DNA of 64,000 nt from Hermodice carunculata (taxonomy: Eukaryota; Annelida; Polychaeta; Eunicida; Amphinomidae). The position numbers and the translations under genes were made by a program. How positions within the stretch are numbered: position 1 is the stretch's first letter; each line of letters opens with the position of its first letter. Below are positions 61,636 through 64,000 of this stretch, piece by piece. Location of the stretch: contig OZ026615.1 in assembly GCA_964020975.1 (NCBI GenBank), positions 84,383,989-84,447,988 on the forward strand, written 5' to 3'. Below the pieces are notes generated by a model. The model did no database searches. It was not told the DNA's origin and was given only the letters and a program-made list of their open reading frames with translations.

Positions 61636-62386
61636 ACACTCAATCTGGTTTTGAAAACCAGTTTATCGTTTATAAATGAATATCCGGTCAAAATTGAAAA
61701 GTCGTACTCTACGGTCCATTGTGCGCCCTTTGTTTGTTAGTGAGTTACATGTAGTTTGTTTGTTTGTTGTTTCAAATATTGAAGTAGGCTCTTGGGTATT
61801 TTAGTTCACAGAGCAACAGGTAGTGCCTATATAACCCATCTCGCTAAAAAAAATATAGGCTCTTTAAATTGAAAGTTTGGATATCATGACAAACCAAGGG
61901 ATCAAATTACTACACGCTGTTTGCATGGGGTACGCCAGGGTGATCTTTGACCAGATCATATACAGGCAACGCTCGAATGAAGTGTATTTCCCGCCACATT
62001 TGTAACATGCAGTTGTTAACAAAAACTTTCGGTGCAAAAATTAAAATGCGTGTTACTTGCACAAGAGAAAGATGAAAGGAATTAGTGCATTGACGGGAAC
62101 GGAATTTGGTACCCTGGTACCCGTTTGCGGTTATTGATTTGTAACCGGGTACCTTTAAGGAATCGCCTTTTGAAACATGAAAAGGGGGTGCGTGTTATAT
62201 GAAACGGGGTATATATATTTTTATTTTATTACTGGATATGATTCATGTGTGAATTTTTTTATGTCTCCCAGCCAGTGGGGGTTAATAAGATATTAATAAA
62301 AAATGTTATACCATACAAACGTTTAGCGACAAATCAGCATCTCAATGTATTGTTCACACGTCAGGTATTTGAGGCTTGTGTCTTAT

Positions 62387-62423
62387 CTGAGACTAGGAAA
62401 TACTCAGTATTTCCTAGTCTCAG
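62387..62423. repeat. Perfect hairpin with flanking 7-bp direct repeats
   Basis: CTGAGACTAGGAAATAC and its perfect inverse flank a 3-nt loop. Immediately outside lie two copies of GTCTTAT (62380-62386 and 62424-62430). It is 38 bp upstream of the splice acceptor of the HARBI1-type exon. Confidence 0.9.
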
Positions 62424-62461
62424 GTCTTATTAAATTTATGCTTGTTTTTTTTTTTTTTTAG

Positions 62462-63616
62462 AACCTACAAGCATTCAGACGCTTGCGCCCACGGCGTAGA
62501 TTCTTGGCCACGCTTATTTGGGTAATAGCTCTGTATATGCAATGCTACGAGGACAGGCAGACGGAGCATCGCCAGTTTACCACTAGTCTCATCACGTTGT
62601 GTTCTCTGTACCTGCAAGAGGAAATTACTCGAAAGAAAGACCTATTTTGTTACGCGACCCTCATTTTTCACATCTACAATGAGATGTGTTCTTCCGTCAG
62701 ATTTAGGCTGCACCTGGATGGTATTAACGTGTGGTTAGGAGAGAACCTCTATAATAAATGTATACGTCATAAACATTCGTTTTTCTATTTGACAGGAGAG
62801 ACAGTTTCAACATTTGATAACATCTTTGAGACAGTCAGTTTTGATATACCGTTTACAAGCCCAAGGAGTCTAGACCGCAAAAATAAACTTTTGTTAACCG
62901 TTATATGGTTAAAGTGTTATCCCCCATACAGCTTGTTATCAATGTGGTTTGATATATCAATTTCTGACGTGCACCGAATAATCAAACAGGTTAGGCATGT
63001 GCTTTGGGTGCATTATGCGCCTACAATTGTGTGGCCAACCCGTATTGAGTGGTTGCGGATGAGAGGCAACTGGCCAGAACTTCCTCACGCGGTGGGTGCT
63101 ATCGATGGTACGTCTCATGAGATATTCAAGCCGGGCATAGAGCCTCAACAAGATTTTTATAGTGGACATAGACACTATCATTGTTTTCACACTGTGATCA
63201 TTATAGATAATGACAAAGAAATTCGGTTTATTGAGTCAGGCTTCCTAGGACACCAAAACGATAGTCAATGTATTAATTCTCTTCCCCAATTTGGCCCCAA
63301 TTTGGCATTAGATTTCCCGGATGAAGTACGGTTGTTAGCGGATAAAGGGTACCCAAACCGGTACCCGTTGGTAGCCCCGTATAGGGCAGCTCAGTTGGCC
63401 CGTCAACCACCGAGGACAAGACGCAGCAGCCGAGCATTCAACGCGGCATTGAGTGCTAGACGCGTCTACGTTGAGCACATGATTGGATTTCTGAAAATGT
63501 ACAGAGTCATTGGTGGACTACATGTACACCGTCACAAAAGGAGGGATGTGGCGGGAACTGTAGAACTTTGTGCGGGCTTAGCTCAAAGAAGAGCGGACAT
63601 GTTTGAACAAAATTAA
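62462..63616 (+). CDS. HARBI1-like: HARBI1-type DDE nuclease (PIF/Harbinger transposase family), last exon
   Basis: This exon encodes a DDE_4-fold nuclease of the PIF/Harbinger family. Numbering from the TTG at 62483, the catalytic acids are D208 (HAVGAIDGTSHEI), D287 (LLADKGYPN) and E331 (VEHMIGFLK); the GHRHYHCFHTVIIID and SGFLGHQNDS segments between them also match the family. The N-terminal part has a weak helix-turn-helix-like segment (LSMWFDISISDVHRIIKQV, 151-170). A long T tract and TTTTTTAG end at 62461, so the frame starts at 62462 (NLQAFRRL) after an upstream exon I could not locate. No ATG precedes the conserved region in this exon. The triad is intact and the frame open. Vertebrate HARBI1 is a domesticated host gene whose partner is a Myb-domain protein; the divergent Myb-like gene here parallels that. 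It could also be a resident transposon gene, but no terminal repeats were found. Confidence 0.87.
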   Translation, partial: NLQAFRRLRPRRRFLATLIWVIALYMQCYEDRQTEHRQFTTSLITLCSLYLQEEITRKKDLFCYATLIFHIYNEMCSSVRFRLHLDGINVWLGENLYNKCIRHKHSFFYLTGETVSTFDNIFETVSFDIPFTSPRSLDRKNKLLLTVIWLKCYPPYSLLSMWFDISISDVHRIIKQVRHVLWVHYAPTIVWPTRIEWLRMRGNWPELPHAVGAIDGTSHEIFKPGIEPQQDFYSGHRHYHCFHTVIIIDNDKEIRFIESGFLGHQNDSQCINSLPQFGPNLALDFPDEVRLLADKGYPNRYPLVAPYRAAQLARQPPRTRRSSRAFNAALSARRVYVEHMIGFLKMYRVIGGLHVHRHKRRDVAGTVELCAGLAQRRADMFEQN

Positions 63617-63725
63617 TGAAAGAAATAGGCCTGTAGACTGAAAGTGTATTGGCTAGTCTTCATGCTCTTTCAGTTTAGAACCTATAAATATAGCCACACC
63701 TTGATAGCCACACCTTGATTGATGT

Positions 63726-63727
<2 letters not shown>

Positions 63728-63776
<49 letters not shown>
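63728..63776. repeat. (GA)n microsatellite
   Basis: About 24 GA units, 110 bp after the HARBI1-type stop codon. Confidence 0.95.
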
Positions 63777-63779
<3 letters not shown>

Positions 63780-64000
63780 AGCACTTGTCGCATAATTATT
63801 CGACTCGGAGCGACGAGAGAAGCGCTGCTCGCCCAGGACCGCGATTGTGCGTTAAATTATACTTCAGTACACAAGCGAAACGTTGACTCGCGGATGTGGG
63901 AAGAGACTTCCCACATCCCTGGTCGACTCGACAACACGGGGTCCAGTCCACACAATGGTGTGCATTGGTGTGTAACTTGAGGTCAGCGCTCATGTACTGT
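63777..64000. other. Window end, GC-richer, no gene assigned
   Basis: GGGAAGAGACTTCCC near 63898-63912 is a perfect inverted repeat. No complete coding frame is supported before the window stops. Confidence 0.35.

Overview
The window looks like nuclear DNA of a marine invertebrate. It is AT-rich, its host genes are split by spliceosomal introns, and it is crowded with LINEs, Penelope-like retroelements (PLEs), cut-and-paste DNA transposons, satellites and long microsatellites. A mollusc or other lophotrochozoan fits best, but the species cannot be read from the sequence and that is an inference. No bacterial genes, tRNA, rRNA or CRISPR array were seen.

Left third (1-22.6 kb). An intronless last exon of a class A GPCR lies at 2.9-4.4 kb (+). 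Around it are decayed repeats, including an inverted pair of one family at 0.56-1.56 kb and 10.5-11.4 kb. A decayed LINE at 12.1-14.5 kb is split by a PLE fragment. A full-length-looking LINE follows at about 15.1-19.4 kb, with an uninterrupted 1184-residue endonuclease/reverse transcriptase frame. A 5'-truncated relative of it lies inverted at 21.7-22.6 kb.

Middle (22.8-36 kb). A six-exon TRAF2-like signalling gene (-) can be assembled completely: 468 residues with RING, a single TRAF-type zinc finger, coiled coil and MATH/TRAF-C, with all splice phases agreeing. Its fourth intron is mostly filled by an inverted PLE. Further upstream are long (AAT)n, (ATCT)n and (TA)n arrays, a LINE RT relic, and a pogo-like TIR element of 844 bp flanked by TA.

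The 36.4-52.8 kb block is the most unusual structure. Inverted repeats of about 88 bp bound about 16.3 kb. Inside are some 30 monomers of a ~178-bp satellite, first in + orientation and then flipped to - at about 48.27 kb. An 8072-bp element with CACTA termini, ~330-bp TIRs and a 3-bp ATA target duplication has landed inside one satellite monomer. That CACTA element carries no recognisable transposase; it holds other repeats, including a 145-bp ATGCAAAT-bearing satellite and three copies of a further family, one of them split by a PLE whose insertion site can be read to the base.

Right end (53-64 kb). A decayed Tc1/IS630-type transposase lies between two copies of its own flank. It is followed by a three-exon Myb/SANT-like nuclear protein gene (-, 211 residues) and, divergently, a HARBI1-type DDE nuclease gene (+) with an intact D-D-E triad. 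The pair resembles the two-gene content of Harbinger elements, but no TIRs were found and it could equally be two host genes. Several strong hairpins lie in and between them.
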